64,000 nt of DNA from contig OY804588.1 in assembly GCA_963680875.1 (NCBI GenBank), positions 80,934,829 to 80,998,828 on the forward strand, written 5' to 3'. Made by a program: the position numbers and the translations under genes. The notes under the pieces were generated by a model. It made no database searches and was not told the DNA's origin. It was given only the letters and a program-made list of their open reading frames with translations. Every line of letters starts with the position of its first letter. Within the stretch, counting starts at the first letter, position 1. This document shows positions 1-9,155 of this stretch, piece after piece. The stretch is from Bathymodiolus brooksi (lineage: Eukaryota > Mollusca > Bivalvia > Mytilida > Modiolidae).

Positions 1-163
1 CTTGTGGCTATACTTCTACGCCCCTGATAATATTATTGTTCTTCTTTCTGGTTAAGACGAAGAAAGTTTAAAATATACACTGTGTCAAAAACAACAATCT
101 TATTGTATACAGCTATTATTAGACAACTATAACAATTGAACGTTTTTTATGTCAACATTCCTT
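1..163. other. Flank upstream of the Gypsy element, no gene seen
   Basis: AT-rich sequence before the CTAC target duplication. No reading frame, repeat or RNA signal could be supported. It should join the sequence after 15358 in an allele lacking the retrotransposon. Confidence 0.6.
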
Positions 164-167
164 CTAC
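164..167. other. Target-site duplication, left copy (CTAC)
   Basis: CTAC directly before the left LTR end. The same four bases follow the right LTR at 15355-15358. Confidence 0.75.
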
Positions 168-599
168 TGTAACGTGCAGGGGGTTGCACGTCACTGGCGT
201 AATCCGGTTCGTACCAGAGTTACTCCTCTGGATTCAAGTGACGCTCTGTATATCGTATTTTAGCTTATACAGTTAAACCTATGGACAATGTTGTGCGTTT
301 TCGGCACCCGTGCGTCGGACCTGTGCGTTTTACGCACGCACCTATTATTAGCTTAACCTGTGCGTTTTACCCTCGCACCTTTTGCCAGTTTACCCTGTGC
401 GTTTTTCCCACGTACCTATTACTGGTTCAGCCTGTGCATTTTTGACGCCCGCACCTATTACTAGATCAACCTGTGCGTTTTACGCACGCCACTATAGCTA
501 ATTCAACCTGTGCGTTTTTAAAGCACTTGTGCGTCAGTCCTGTGCGTTTTACGCACTCTACTATAGTTAATTCAACCTGTGCGTTTTTACAGCACTTAA
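168..599 (-). repeat. 3' LTR of the Gypsy element, outer part
   Basis: Matches 14249-14746 except for one missing ~69-bp tandem unit and a few substitutions. It contains about nine copies of a CCTGTGCGTTTT-type motif. It stops at TTAA (596-599), where the nested transposon begins, and resumes at 7725. Confidence 0.9.
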
Positions 600-693
600 A
601 GGGATATTGTCTACCAGCTGCGTAATTTTTTCATACCCAAAATTATTGTCGATTTCCGTACTGACCTTCATAAAATGAAGATTAAACACCGAA
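600..693 (+). repeat. Left terminal inverted repeat of the TTAA transposon
   Basis: About 94 bp, starting AGGGATATTGTCTACC, which reappears inverted at 7631-7724 with few mismatches. Homology stops just after the shared CACCGA motif. Confidence 0.9.
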
Positions 694-1520
694 TTATTGA
701 TGAATACGCTCCGAAACGTTGTTTTTTCGACTAATAAAGCTGACCATCGTTACCGGAAGCTAATTAATTATGCACTGACCTGGGCGAGGCCAACTCTATT
801 TATTTATCTATTTTTATGTCAGTAGCCCGGATGCTGCAGCATGGATATTGAGGTAAGTTTCTATAAAAGTTGAGGAAAAAAGCTATTTGCGAATCGATTG
901 TATCTAAAAGACGTAGAATAAATAATTTCTGTATCAGGAATAGATTTTCTTTGTTGAAAACTACATGCCATAACAGATTCAGCCGATATTTCCACGATAA
1001 CCATTGAAAACATGCCAGGAGGCACCCTATGGGGACAAGCTCAACTACGTATTTTCGATCGGAAATTTTTGCCGGCGTTAAAAATAACTAAATTAGTTTT
1101 TTTCTTCTTATAAGTTATGAAGTTGTTTCCCGAGATTTTGATACACGTGTTAAATTAATTTATTTTAGCCAGTTTACCGACAATATGAAAACAGAGACAT
1201 ACATGTCTGATGAAAACGAATGACGTAGCCAGTGTTGTTTTATTTGTTATTTGACTGGAATGTTTCAGAGAAATTTGGGATGGATTAGAAACAAAAGAGA
1301 CCTTGCTTCTAGTTCCACAAGACAGTTGCTGCAAAATAATATGGGACTGACCTATTACCTTGAAGGGGGGGGGGGGCTATGTCACGTTTTTTCGCCGTAG
1401 AAATGTTTTTTTCAGACGCCACAGAAATCATATTTTCTTATTTTCCGGCGAAGTGCCAATCTAATTAAAACAAGGTGAACTGTGATCTAATGCTCACTTA
1501 TGATACCCCTGCCATTTCCC
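694..1520. other. TTAA-transposon interior, largely featureless; possible micro-exon at 841-852
   Basis: ATGGATATTGAG at 841-852 is followed by a consensus donor, GTAAGT. Its phase (0) matches the P2X7-type exon at 2587, so it could encode a four-residue start, but this rests on splice consensus alone. Around 1347-1440 there is a decayed fragment resembling the poly-G MITE family seen at 29198 and 48422. Nothing else was recognised. Confidence 0.35.
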
Positions 1521-1790
1521 AGGGGCGGATCCAGGATTTCAAGTTAGGGGGGGGGGGTGCACTTAAAAAAATCGCGCCGAGCGGAGGGTGACGCCAAAAT
1601 TGTTGGGGTATTTCGTGTGAAAAATCACGATTTTAAGACAAAAAATCATATTTTTTCCAATTGCGAAGGGAGGCGCGAAAATTTTTGGGGTATTTCGTGT
1701 GAAAAATCACGATTTTACGCCAAAAAATCATATTTTTTCCAATTTTAGGGGGGGGCGCGTGCCGGGTGCGCCCCCCTCTGGATCCGCCCC
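1521..1790. mobile_element. MITE with GGGGCGGATCCAG ends
   Basis: The ends read AGGGGCGGATCCAGG and CTGGATCCGCCCC, forming terminal inverted repeats. Inside, a ~90-bp segment with the core GGGGTATTTCGTGTGAAAAA is present twice in tandem (about 1570-1660 and 1670-1742). No coding capacity. It is a passenger within the 7.1-kb transposon. Confidence 0.75.
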
Positions 1791-1794
1791 CATG

Positions 1795-2100
1795 ATATGG
1801 GGTACCTATATGAAGCTTGTGACCAAATACCAGATTTCTGCCATCAATAGTTGTTGAGAAAAATGTGCATATATGTTCAATGTGGATAAAAACCAACTAA
1901 GTCGGCAAACAGGAAGTAGGAATCTGATGGTTCCAAAAACGCTTCCCACGATAAGGTATACCTATGTGAAGCTTGTGACCAAATATCAGATTTCTGCCAT
2001 CAATAGTTGCTGAGAAAAATGTGACGAAAAATATTTTGGAAGGACGGACAGAGGTAAAAAAGTATACCTCCCTCCCCCTTCGGGGACCGGGGGTATAATT
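1795..2100. repeat. Dispersed repeat, two head-to-tail copies
   Basis: A segment with GAAGCTTGTGACCAAATA and CTGCCATCAATAGTTG occurs at ~1811-1866 and ~1968-2020. It is followed by GGACGGACAGAGG and a CCCC/GGGG stem ending in GTATAAT. A diverged copy is at ~4363-4497. It looks like the end of a MITE-type family. Confidence 0.6.
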
Positions 2101-2586
2101 AGATCTAAAATAGGGAGCAAGCTCGTAGATCTAATTTTAATTAGATTGGCGAAGTGCTGGAATAGTTTTTTTCTTCAAAATTTTGTATATGATTATACTG
2201 TGAAAATGTCAAGTCAGAATATATTTTTTTCTCCTGTCCAGCCAAATTTTTTTCTTCAAGATTCAGAATCAAAATTTTTAGGAAAAAAAACATAAAATTA
2301 AAATTGAATAGCTTGGGTAAATTGATAAAAAAAAATTGCAAGACCAAAATGGTTCTCCCATATACCAACAAAAAACGAAATAAAACTGTGGTCATAAGAA
2401 AGTCCCACGAGAAAATCTTTCCTTCCAAAATAAGACTTTTTTTTTATTTCTCTAAACTGAATTTGTGCAAACTATTTCACTTATAACGAATTATATTTCT
2501 TTTTTAAATAGAGCTCATTTTTCTAGATGAATGTATAACCATCTGTCTTTACTCTGTTTTTATTAAATCTCTTGTCTTTATTACAG

Positions 2587-2844
2587 GACTTTGATCGGAT
2601 TGTCCTTGATGAGGCAGTGTTGGGGGTTGCTAGAATGTTTCGAGAGGAACTTGTAGTAATGCCCCATGATGAGGATTACAACAGATCCAATAGGTATGCA
2701 GCCTACCGCCAGTATACCATTTGGGCACATGGCCGACTTGGAGTCAGACGTGTGATCCCAAGCTGTTGTGCTTGGAAAATTAGGAACAAGTATCCTGATC
2801 TATATGGACAATACAAGGGTTTCATTCCTAGACGATTTAATTAA
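2587..2844 (+). CDS. Exon encoding a P2X7-receptor-type C-terminal (ballast) domain protein
   Basis: The exon encodes 85 residues and a stop, following a strong acceptor (pyrimidine-rich tract ending TTATTACAG at 2586). The pattern [14 protein letters not shown], then [16 protein letters not shown], then GQYKGF matches the core of the cysteine-rich intracellular domain of vertebrate P2X7 receptors. In invertebrates the domain also occurs in proteins with no ion-channel part. No channel transmembrane segments precede it here. The first exon is unknown; 841-852 is a phase-compatible candidate. The typical upstream Cys-rich stretch of this domain is absent, so the protein may be truncated. The exon lies inside the TTAA transposon and is therefore probably transposon cargo. 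Domain identity is fairly secure; function is not. Confidence 0.7.
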   Translation, partial: DFDRIVLDEAVLGVARMFREELVVMPHDEDYNRSNRYAAYRQYTIWAHGRLGVRRVIPSCCAWKIRNKYPDLYGQYKGFIPRRFN

Positions 2845-2884
2845 AACTTGTTCATGAAATATTTTGTATTTTATCCCATATACC

Positions 2885-3022
2885 CTACAATGATAAAGTT
2901 TACCACTTGCTTCCCTATGGTCGGTGGTTGTCCGGGTACTCTGGCTTCCTCCACCACTAAAACTGGTCGCCATGATATAGCTGAAATATTGTTGAAAGTG
3001 GCTTTAAAATACCAAAAATAAA
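2885..3022 (+). mobile_element. SINE family A, 5'-truncated copy
   Basis: Matches the 3' two-thirds of the SINEs at 16101, 61541 and 63426: GATAAAGTTTACC, then GGTCGGTGGTT, CCACCACTAAAACTGG, AGCTGAAATATTGTTGAAAG and an A-rich tail. The tRNA-like head is missing. Confidence 0.8.
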
Positions 3023-3149
3023 AAATAAATCAACCCTAATGAGTTGTTAATTTCACAAGTTGGTCAGTTGGAATTGTAAATTTAATTTGAAAGTTTTGCC
3101 ATCTTATTATTATTTTTTGTTCTATCAGCACTGACAATTTCTTCTAAAA

Positions 3150-3560
3150 TGGACCGACAGTCTTTTATATAATTCAAAACCAAACTTGGCAGAGATGTTT
3201 TCTATGAGGTCCTACACAAGAGTTGTTACTTTTGTGCAGATTCGTCAAAAAACATAGCCACCATGTGACTTTGAAAATTCTGATTGGTTGATTTTCAAGA
3301 AACTTCTTCTCAAGAACCGCTGAAGGAATTGAATTGAAATCTGGTATATATGTTCCTATGAATGTCTTTAACATGTGTTGTTACTATTTGCACCATTTGA
3401 AAATTCAAAATGGCCACCAGCGGAGGTCAAAGTTTGCATTGAAACCCTATGGGAAACAACATTTTCATCTTCTTCTTGAGAACAGCCGAACAGAATTTAA
3501 CCAAACTTGGCAGAGATGTTTCTTGTGAGGTCCTAAAAAGTTGTCCTGGTTTGTACTAAC
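3150..3560. repeat. Dispersed molluscan-type repeat with internal duplication
   Basis: Phrases such as ACCAAACTTGGCAGAGATGT occur twice (about 3180 and 3500). Related wording (TCTGCCAAGTTTGGTTAATA) recurs at ~22460 with a nearby ACGGACGG. No convincing coding frame. The short frames here follow the repeat, not a gene. Confidence 0.5.
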
Positions 3561-3850
3561 TAGACCAACACACTGAGTGCTATCATTATTGTGCATTGGA
3601 CAATTTGTAATGGCCATTATCCTGACTTGGGTACTTTTCTGCTCTAAATGTGCAGAACTTCTGTTAGACCAGGAAAAACAAAGAGTGGCAATCTAAATTT
3701 ATTTTATGCGACAATATAGTCAATTGTTTTGTCTTGGTCTTCAAATCTGGATTTCTGAGATGCTACAATATCATCCCGAGTTGGAGGTTGTGGAATTGGT
3801 GCAAGATGGACCGAGATTCTTCTGGGATCATCTACTTCCAACTGCACATG

Positions 3851-6800
3851 TTAATTCATTCCTTCATTATCTTGCTGTCTCATACAAATGATGACCCTTA
3901 ATAGTCTTGGAACATATGAATATGACTTGTCAGCTTTAACAGGCTGCACAGACCATCTAGCTGTCTTTTTGTTGTAACTTCTCTGCCACCTGAAGTAGAA
4001 AAATACATACAATGTAATTCACAAGAATAAAACAATAGAATTGAGATTATGATCTATGGAGCCCTAACTTTCAATTCAAGATGAATATCTCGAATGTATA
4101 GTGAATGACAAACTAAACATATCATTACAAGTCCACTTTATGAAGGATTTGAGTGATTTGTAGACAGATTTTAGGTTGTGGTCATCCTTCAAGAAGTTCT
4201 ACGGCAGGAATCACGAGCTGGTCAATGGTTACAGGGTGCATGTTACCCAAATCAGACCTGATCTTCATTTGTTGTTGATGTCTTTCCCTTCATCGGATGG
4301 GACTTCTACCGGACTTGACCATGGACAACACAGCGGGTTTGCGACTTTCGATTGACCCTTCTGAAGCCTATGATCAAATATCAGATTGCTGCCATAAATA
4401 ATTACTGAGAAAAATGTTATGAACATCTTGGTACGAACGGATGGACAGAGGTAAAACAGTATACCCCCTCCCCTTTCCAGTGGAGCGGGGTTATAATAAA
4501 GCTCCTATGACATATGATCATGCATGGTTCTGTTATTAGGACAAAATTTCAAGTATGTAAGTTACAACTGAAACATATGAAATTAACATGACAAACCTTA
4601 GAGTGAAGTTGAGGCTAGGTTCAAAATCTCCATCGTCAGAATCATCACCAACATCACTGCCCTCTTCAGTAATATCTATTGGGAGACTGTAAGAATAAAA
4701 AATAATTGTTTATTACAGTGTATGTGTATAATATCGAAACAAATTTTGCTATATGGTTCTGATGTGCAGCTGTATAACGAAAAAGCTTTTCAAAATAATA
4801 TTAAATCTATATACATGTATCCAGAACACATCTACACAACCCAATATAAAGAGACAAAATTACATCAAAGTTCCAGGAAAAAATTTGGTGCGCCAGACGT
4901 GCGTCAATTCTGTCCCAGTTTGGTTTCATTCCCGTAAGTAGCTAAAGAGGACTGGCCATTTCAGCTTGTGGATTGATGAAAATGTAACGATGACGCAGAA
5001 GCCAACATGATCCCTATATAATATAGCTACTAGTAGTATCACTATGCAAGCCACAATAATTAATAGGAAACTGTTATACAAGTGACTGTGTTGAACAATA
5101 TTGACAATGTTACCTATAAACATAATGTAGAATATGTCTAATCTTTAACAAAATGAACATACTCAAATGGGTTCACAAATGAACTTGATTTCTCCAGTTT
5201 CATCCGTTTCGTTGAAATGTGATGGCTGCTCATTTCTTCTACTCTAGAATTACCTTGGTCAGAATATCTAAATCAAAAGTACAAATATCAATCACTACAA
5301 AATCACATTTGTCTGAAATTACCAGTTTTTGTAGTAATTTGCCTAAAAAATTTAGATAATTTTACAAAAACCTGCATGATTTTAACACAGACATGGGCCA
5401 TCGGTCTACTGTTAAATTCACACACTGTGAAACATGCAAATTGCTATGGATCTTCACATTATTTCTTAAAAATCTTGTTTATAAATCATACTTACAAGAT
5501 CCAAACTAAACAAGGGCAAAGCGTGGCGTATCCCCTTGCCTAAAAATTTGACCTGGTGACCTTGACCTTTGACTTTGAAAATCAATAGGGTTCCAGATTC
5601 TCTTAAGGACTAAGTATGTACCAAGTTTGGTCAAAATCCATTGAAGGATGTTGATTCTAGAGTGTTCACAAGGATGTTACACGGTAAAATTTTGACCCGG
5701 TTATCTTGACCTTTGACCTATAAGGCTATGACCTTGAAAATCAATAAGGTTTCGGTATCTTAAGGACTAAGTATGTACCAAGTTTTGTCAAAAATCCATT
5801 GAAGGATGTTGATTCTAGTGTTCACAAGGATGTTATGCGGTAAAAATTTTAGCCTGTGACCTTGATCTTTGACATACGACCTTGAAAATCAATAGGGTTC
5901 CAGATTCTCTTAAGGACAAAGTATGTACAAGGATGTGACGGACGGACGATAGCGTTACTATATCCCTTGGCAACTTCGTTGGCAAGGGGATAAAAAGCAG
6001 TTCAAATGACAATTCTTTAAATAGAAAGCCTTTATATGCAAAATACATATTGATTTCCCTCTATCATGTCTATGTTGATAATTCTAAGATAGTAAAGTAT
6101 AATTTTGACTCCCTGAACTAAAAATTATGTCCAAAATTGTTGAAATGTAGTAAAAAACTAGTTAATGTAATGTTTTTAGAATAGTCAAGAAATAAACTTG
6201 GTTTGCATAAGGAAATTGAAAACGATTTTCATTTAGTCATAGTCTAAAATATGCAGTTCAGGACATTTCAGTAAAATTTTATAGTCACATATATAGAAAA
6301 GTTTCTGAAACTTGCAAATTTCTATGGATCTTCATATTATTTTTTAAAAACCTTGTTTATGTATCATACTTACAGGATCCAAACTAAAAATGCTACTGAA
6401 ATGACACTTATTTAAATGGAAAGCTTTTTATATAAAAGATACATACTGATTTTCCACTATGGTGATAATTCACAGACAGGAAGATATAATTTTGGTTCCC
6501 ATAACAAAGTGTTATGTTCAAACTTATTGAAAAGTACTTTTAACCTTATTTATGTAATGTATTTCCAGTACCCAAGATATAAACTTGTTTGCATAAAGGA
6601 ATTGAAAATGATTTTCATTTAGCCATGGTCTAAAATATGCATTTTAGGACATTTCTGAAATTTTCAGTAAAATTTTGTAATCGTATATAAAAAAAGTTCT
6701 GAAACTTGAAAATTTCAATGGATATTCATATCATTTCTTCAAAACCTTGTTTATAATTATATATTATAATTACAGGATCCAAACTAAAAATGCAATTGAA

Positions 6801-7391
6801 ATGAAGCTTCTTTAAATAGAAAGCTTTTATTTGAAAAATACATACTGATTTTCCATTATAGTGATAATTCGCAGAAAGTAAGGTATATACTTTTGGTTCC
6901 CAAAACTAAGTTTCATGTCCAAGTTGTTGAAATTTGATAAAATTAAAAGCCTAATTATATCAAAGAAATAAATTTGCTTGAATAAAAAGAACTTTATAGG
7001 GTTTTCATTAAGCCATGTAGTTTTAATTCTTGCATAAAAAATGAATTGATAATAATAAACTGCATTGTCATTGCTATCATTTTTGCACTCCCATTTCCCC
7101 TTTGCTGGCCTCTTAAAATTTGTGTTTGTTTACCTCGCAAATACGGCCGTTTTATGCTACTCATTGACAATAATTTGCTGTTGCCAGGTGCAAAATTACA
7201 TATATTGATTAATATCTACCGAAAATGATCATAGGCATCATCATAAATTCATAAAATATGAAAAACGATTGAGAAAAGAATGCAACATGCTCGGCTTACC
7301 TATCAACAATAATCAAGCACTTCCTTGAGTTCGCTCCATCCAACGGCAACGGTCCAACTGATCCCCTACATATATCCTGCATTTGTTCCAT
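3851..7391 (-). CDS. Putative four-exon gene inside the TTAA transposon, 141 aa, unknown function
   Basis: I assembled this from splice sites. Exons are 7391-7300 (ATG to GATAG|gtaagc), 5267-5163 (donor gtatgt), 4686-4597 (acceptor ttcttacag, donor gtttgt) and 3989-3851 (acceptor ctacttcag, to TAA). Lengths 92+105+90+139 give 426 nt, and every phase joins in frame. The middle is acidic (EEGSDVGDDSDDGDFEP), followed by a basic, aromatic segment (RWQRSYNKKTARW). No catalytic motif was recognised. In another frame, the region upstream of the first donor reads SSKWNKCRIYVGDQLDR. I associate this style of sequence with the N-terminal part of P2X7-domain proteins of invertebrates, so exon 1 may be a frameshifted relic. 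The gene converges on the P2X7-type exon. The model needs transcript support. Confidence 0.42.
4363..4497. repeat. Third copy of the GATCAAATATCAGA...GGACAGAGG repeat
   Basis: Diverged copy of the 1795-2100 repeat, ending in a CCCCTCCCC...GGGGTTATAAT stem. It lies in the last intron of the putative minus-strand gene. Confidence 0.5.
5430..7010. repeat. ~400-bp tandem repeat, three diverged units, with an inserted MITE
   Basis: Units share TGCAAATT.CTATGGAT, then CTTACAGGATCCAAACTAAA, then AAATAGAAAGC, CATACTGATTTTCC and TTTTGGTTCCC, at about 5440/6000, 6310 and 6700. The first unit is split by the 5508-5995 element. In minus orientation each unit holds TTTTTAGTTTGGATCCT followed by GTAAGT or GTAATT, resembling a minimal exon between splice sites. 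Confidence 0.6.
5508..5995. mobile_element. MITE-like element with internal ~150-bp tandem units
   Basis: The ends carry opposed GCAAAGCGTGGCGTATCCCCTTGCC and GGCAACTTCGTTGGCAAGGGGAT motifs. Inside are three related units containing GACCTTTGACTTTGAAAAT and GGACTAAGTATGTACCAAG. It ends with GGACGGACGATAGC. No coding capacity. This GACCTTGACCTTTGAC style is common in mollusc repeats. Confidence 0.6.
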
Positions 7392-7630
7392 TTGGAAGAT
7401 ACTTCACTTCTATTCCTCTTTATCTTTGAATCCGTCAAAGTCCGCTTTCTTCCACGCGTTGACAGTTTCTCTTTTGCCCAAGAACCACATGTTGTTTATT
7501 GTTTCTAAACAGTGCGCATGCTCAAGACGTGTTCGCATAGAAGGCCATATGAACAGATTTGAATATTGTCATCCGGACAATAATTCTGATAGCGATAGTT
7601 TTGGGTCTTTTACGTATCTTTTGCAACATA

Positions 7631-7724
7631 ACTCGGTGTTAATCTTCATTTTATGAAGGTCAGTACGGAAATCGACAATAATTTTGGGTATAAAAAAATT
7701 ACGCAGCTGGCAGACAATATCCCT
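7631..7724 (-). repeat. Right terminal inverted repeat of the TTAA transposon
   Basis: Inverted copy of 600-693, ending CAATATCCCT at 7724 and followed by TTAA (7725-7728), the right target duplication. Confidence 0.9.
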
Positions 7725-7728
7725 TTAA

Positions 7729-8333
7729 CTATAGTCACTTTAACGTGTGCGTAAAGCTGATAATCAAGTAACCAAGAACGAATACCAGTATTGCATAGGG
7801 TTATTGAACAAACATGTAGCTCGACAGAGCAACCCAAAGTGACAAGACACGCTGTGACAAGCGTTTATATACCCTGTTTTGGACTATACCATTTTATACA
7901 GACGATTCCAAAAGTCTGCATCATCAAAACGATTTTATATAACCCAATGATAATCATAAAGCGTGTAAATGATCAGACTATTTCCGTGCATTATTTCATA
8001 TCCCGACCCGTTTATGACTCTGTTACTTATCGTATTAATTATAAACATTATGGAAACTAAAAATAGAAACTATTCGTATGCTTAAAAAATGTCTTATTTA
8101 ACCAACCACTTGATAAATAAAAATGGTCTACTGTTTCGAAAGTTGTAAATTAATTATTTGCATGCCAACTTTGTATATTAAACAATTAAAACAACATACA
8201 CCGAAGGGGAATTCGTGGAAGTGGGGAAGGAAATTATACGGTCAAGTGCGCAAATTATCACCTATTTATAGCCTTAATTTATTTTTAGAATTTGCATACC
8301 CATCTTAAATACGTGTTAACTAATTTTGTCACA
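7729..8333 (-). repeat. 3' LTR of the Gypsy element, inner part
   Basis: Continues the LTR interrupted at 599 and matches 14750-15354 with roughly ten substitutions. It ends TTTTGTCACA next to a purine-rich tract on the minus strand (GGAGGCGTGGGTAA, 8334-8347), which is the likely plus-strand primer. Confidence 0.92.
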
Positions 8334-8347
8334 TTACCCACGCCTCC
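8334..8347 (-). other. Polypurine tract of the Gypsy element
   Basis: On the minus strand GGAGGCGTGGGTAA directly abuts the LTR start TGTGACAAAA, the expected place for plus-strand DNA priming. Its purine content is imperfect, so this rests largely on position. Confidence 0.55.
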
Positions 8348-9155
8348 AAGAAATGCGTCCTCGCATTTACCTACTCTTCAAGCTTCAACTGAATACTTCG
8401 ATTCCTGTGGCCATTTTTCAGACCCAAATTCTATCAACATGCTAAGCAGCGGTTTTGTCATCAGCTGGACAAAAAGAAAGGCCATAATGCCTATCATTAC
8501 TAAGTGCCGAACGCCATCGGTCACTAGTCCAAAATCCGTTCCAATCCCTGGTTGGTCAGAACCTCAGCTCGTAGATATTCAATCTACAATCTTGTCCAGA
8601 GTTCCATCAGTTTCTACTACGAAGATAAATTCGTAACTACGTGTAATGTGACATTCTACCTAAAACAAAACTTACTTTCCCATCCCATAACCTAATGCTT
8701 TAAACCCTATAACTGAGCAACTGTAGCAGCAATTTATTACAACAATTAACAAATTTAACCACCTAATAATCATAGAAAATAATTTGAACTGCCACTGGAA
8801 AAGAAATATAAAACGTCAAAAACCGGTATGAAGTAATTTTGCCTAAGTAGCGGCTTCATAATGATGCCTACTCTTAGCGAACACAGCTCCGAAGAGACTG
8901 CTGCTACTGAAGGGATCTTTAACGTGCACAGACGTGGCGCTCACTGAACACGGGACCTCGGATTTAACGTCCCCATCCGACGGACACATAAAATAATAAT
9001 GACAAGTTGATGACTGCTTCTCTGTACTTGTCATCCAATACAACAGATAATTGGTCACTTATAAACAACTGTATACAAATATAACCATAAGATATACCTT
9101 ATCTTCAATGTCTATTTACATATATATATATATTAATATACAGAAACGGTTTACT
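8348..9155 (-). other. Noncoding 3' internal region of the Gypsy element
   Basis: About 800 bp between the gag-pol stop and the polypurine tract. The minus strand holds one 71-residue frame (8843-9058) without a recognisable domain, and the opposite strand one of 114 residues (8292-8636) that starts inside the LTR. No envelope-like protein (signal peptide, transmembrane helix) was found, so I call this a long 3' untranslated region. Confidence 0.6.

Larger units (their letters stand above)
600..7724. mobile_element. 7.1-kb TTAA-flanked DNA transposon with long terminal inverted repeats
   Basis: TTAA (596-599) precedes AGGGATATTGTCT at the left end. The right end reads the reverse complement, finishing at 7724 before TTAA (7725-7728). 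The ~94-bp inverted repeats (600-693 and 7631-7724) differ at only a few positions. Removing 600-7728 restores an uninterrupted LTR matching the other LTR, so the insertion boundaries are exact. TTAA duplications are typical of the piggyBac and Kolobok superfamilies. The ends begin AGGG rather than the CCC of classical piggyBac. No DDE transposase was recognised, so the copy is probably non-autonomous or carries an unrecognised enzyme. Inside are a P2X7-domain exon, a minus-strand spliced frame, a SINE fragment and MITE-like inserts. Confidence 0.88.

Noticed and set aside
8292..8636. 114-residue plus-strand frame between gag-pol and the 3' LTR
   Set aside because: It starts inside the LTR, is antisense to the element, and shows no signal peptide, transmembrane segment or known motif.
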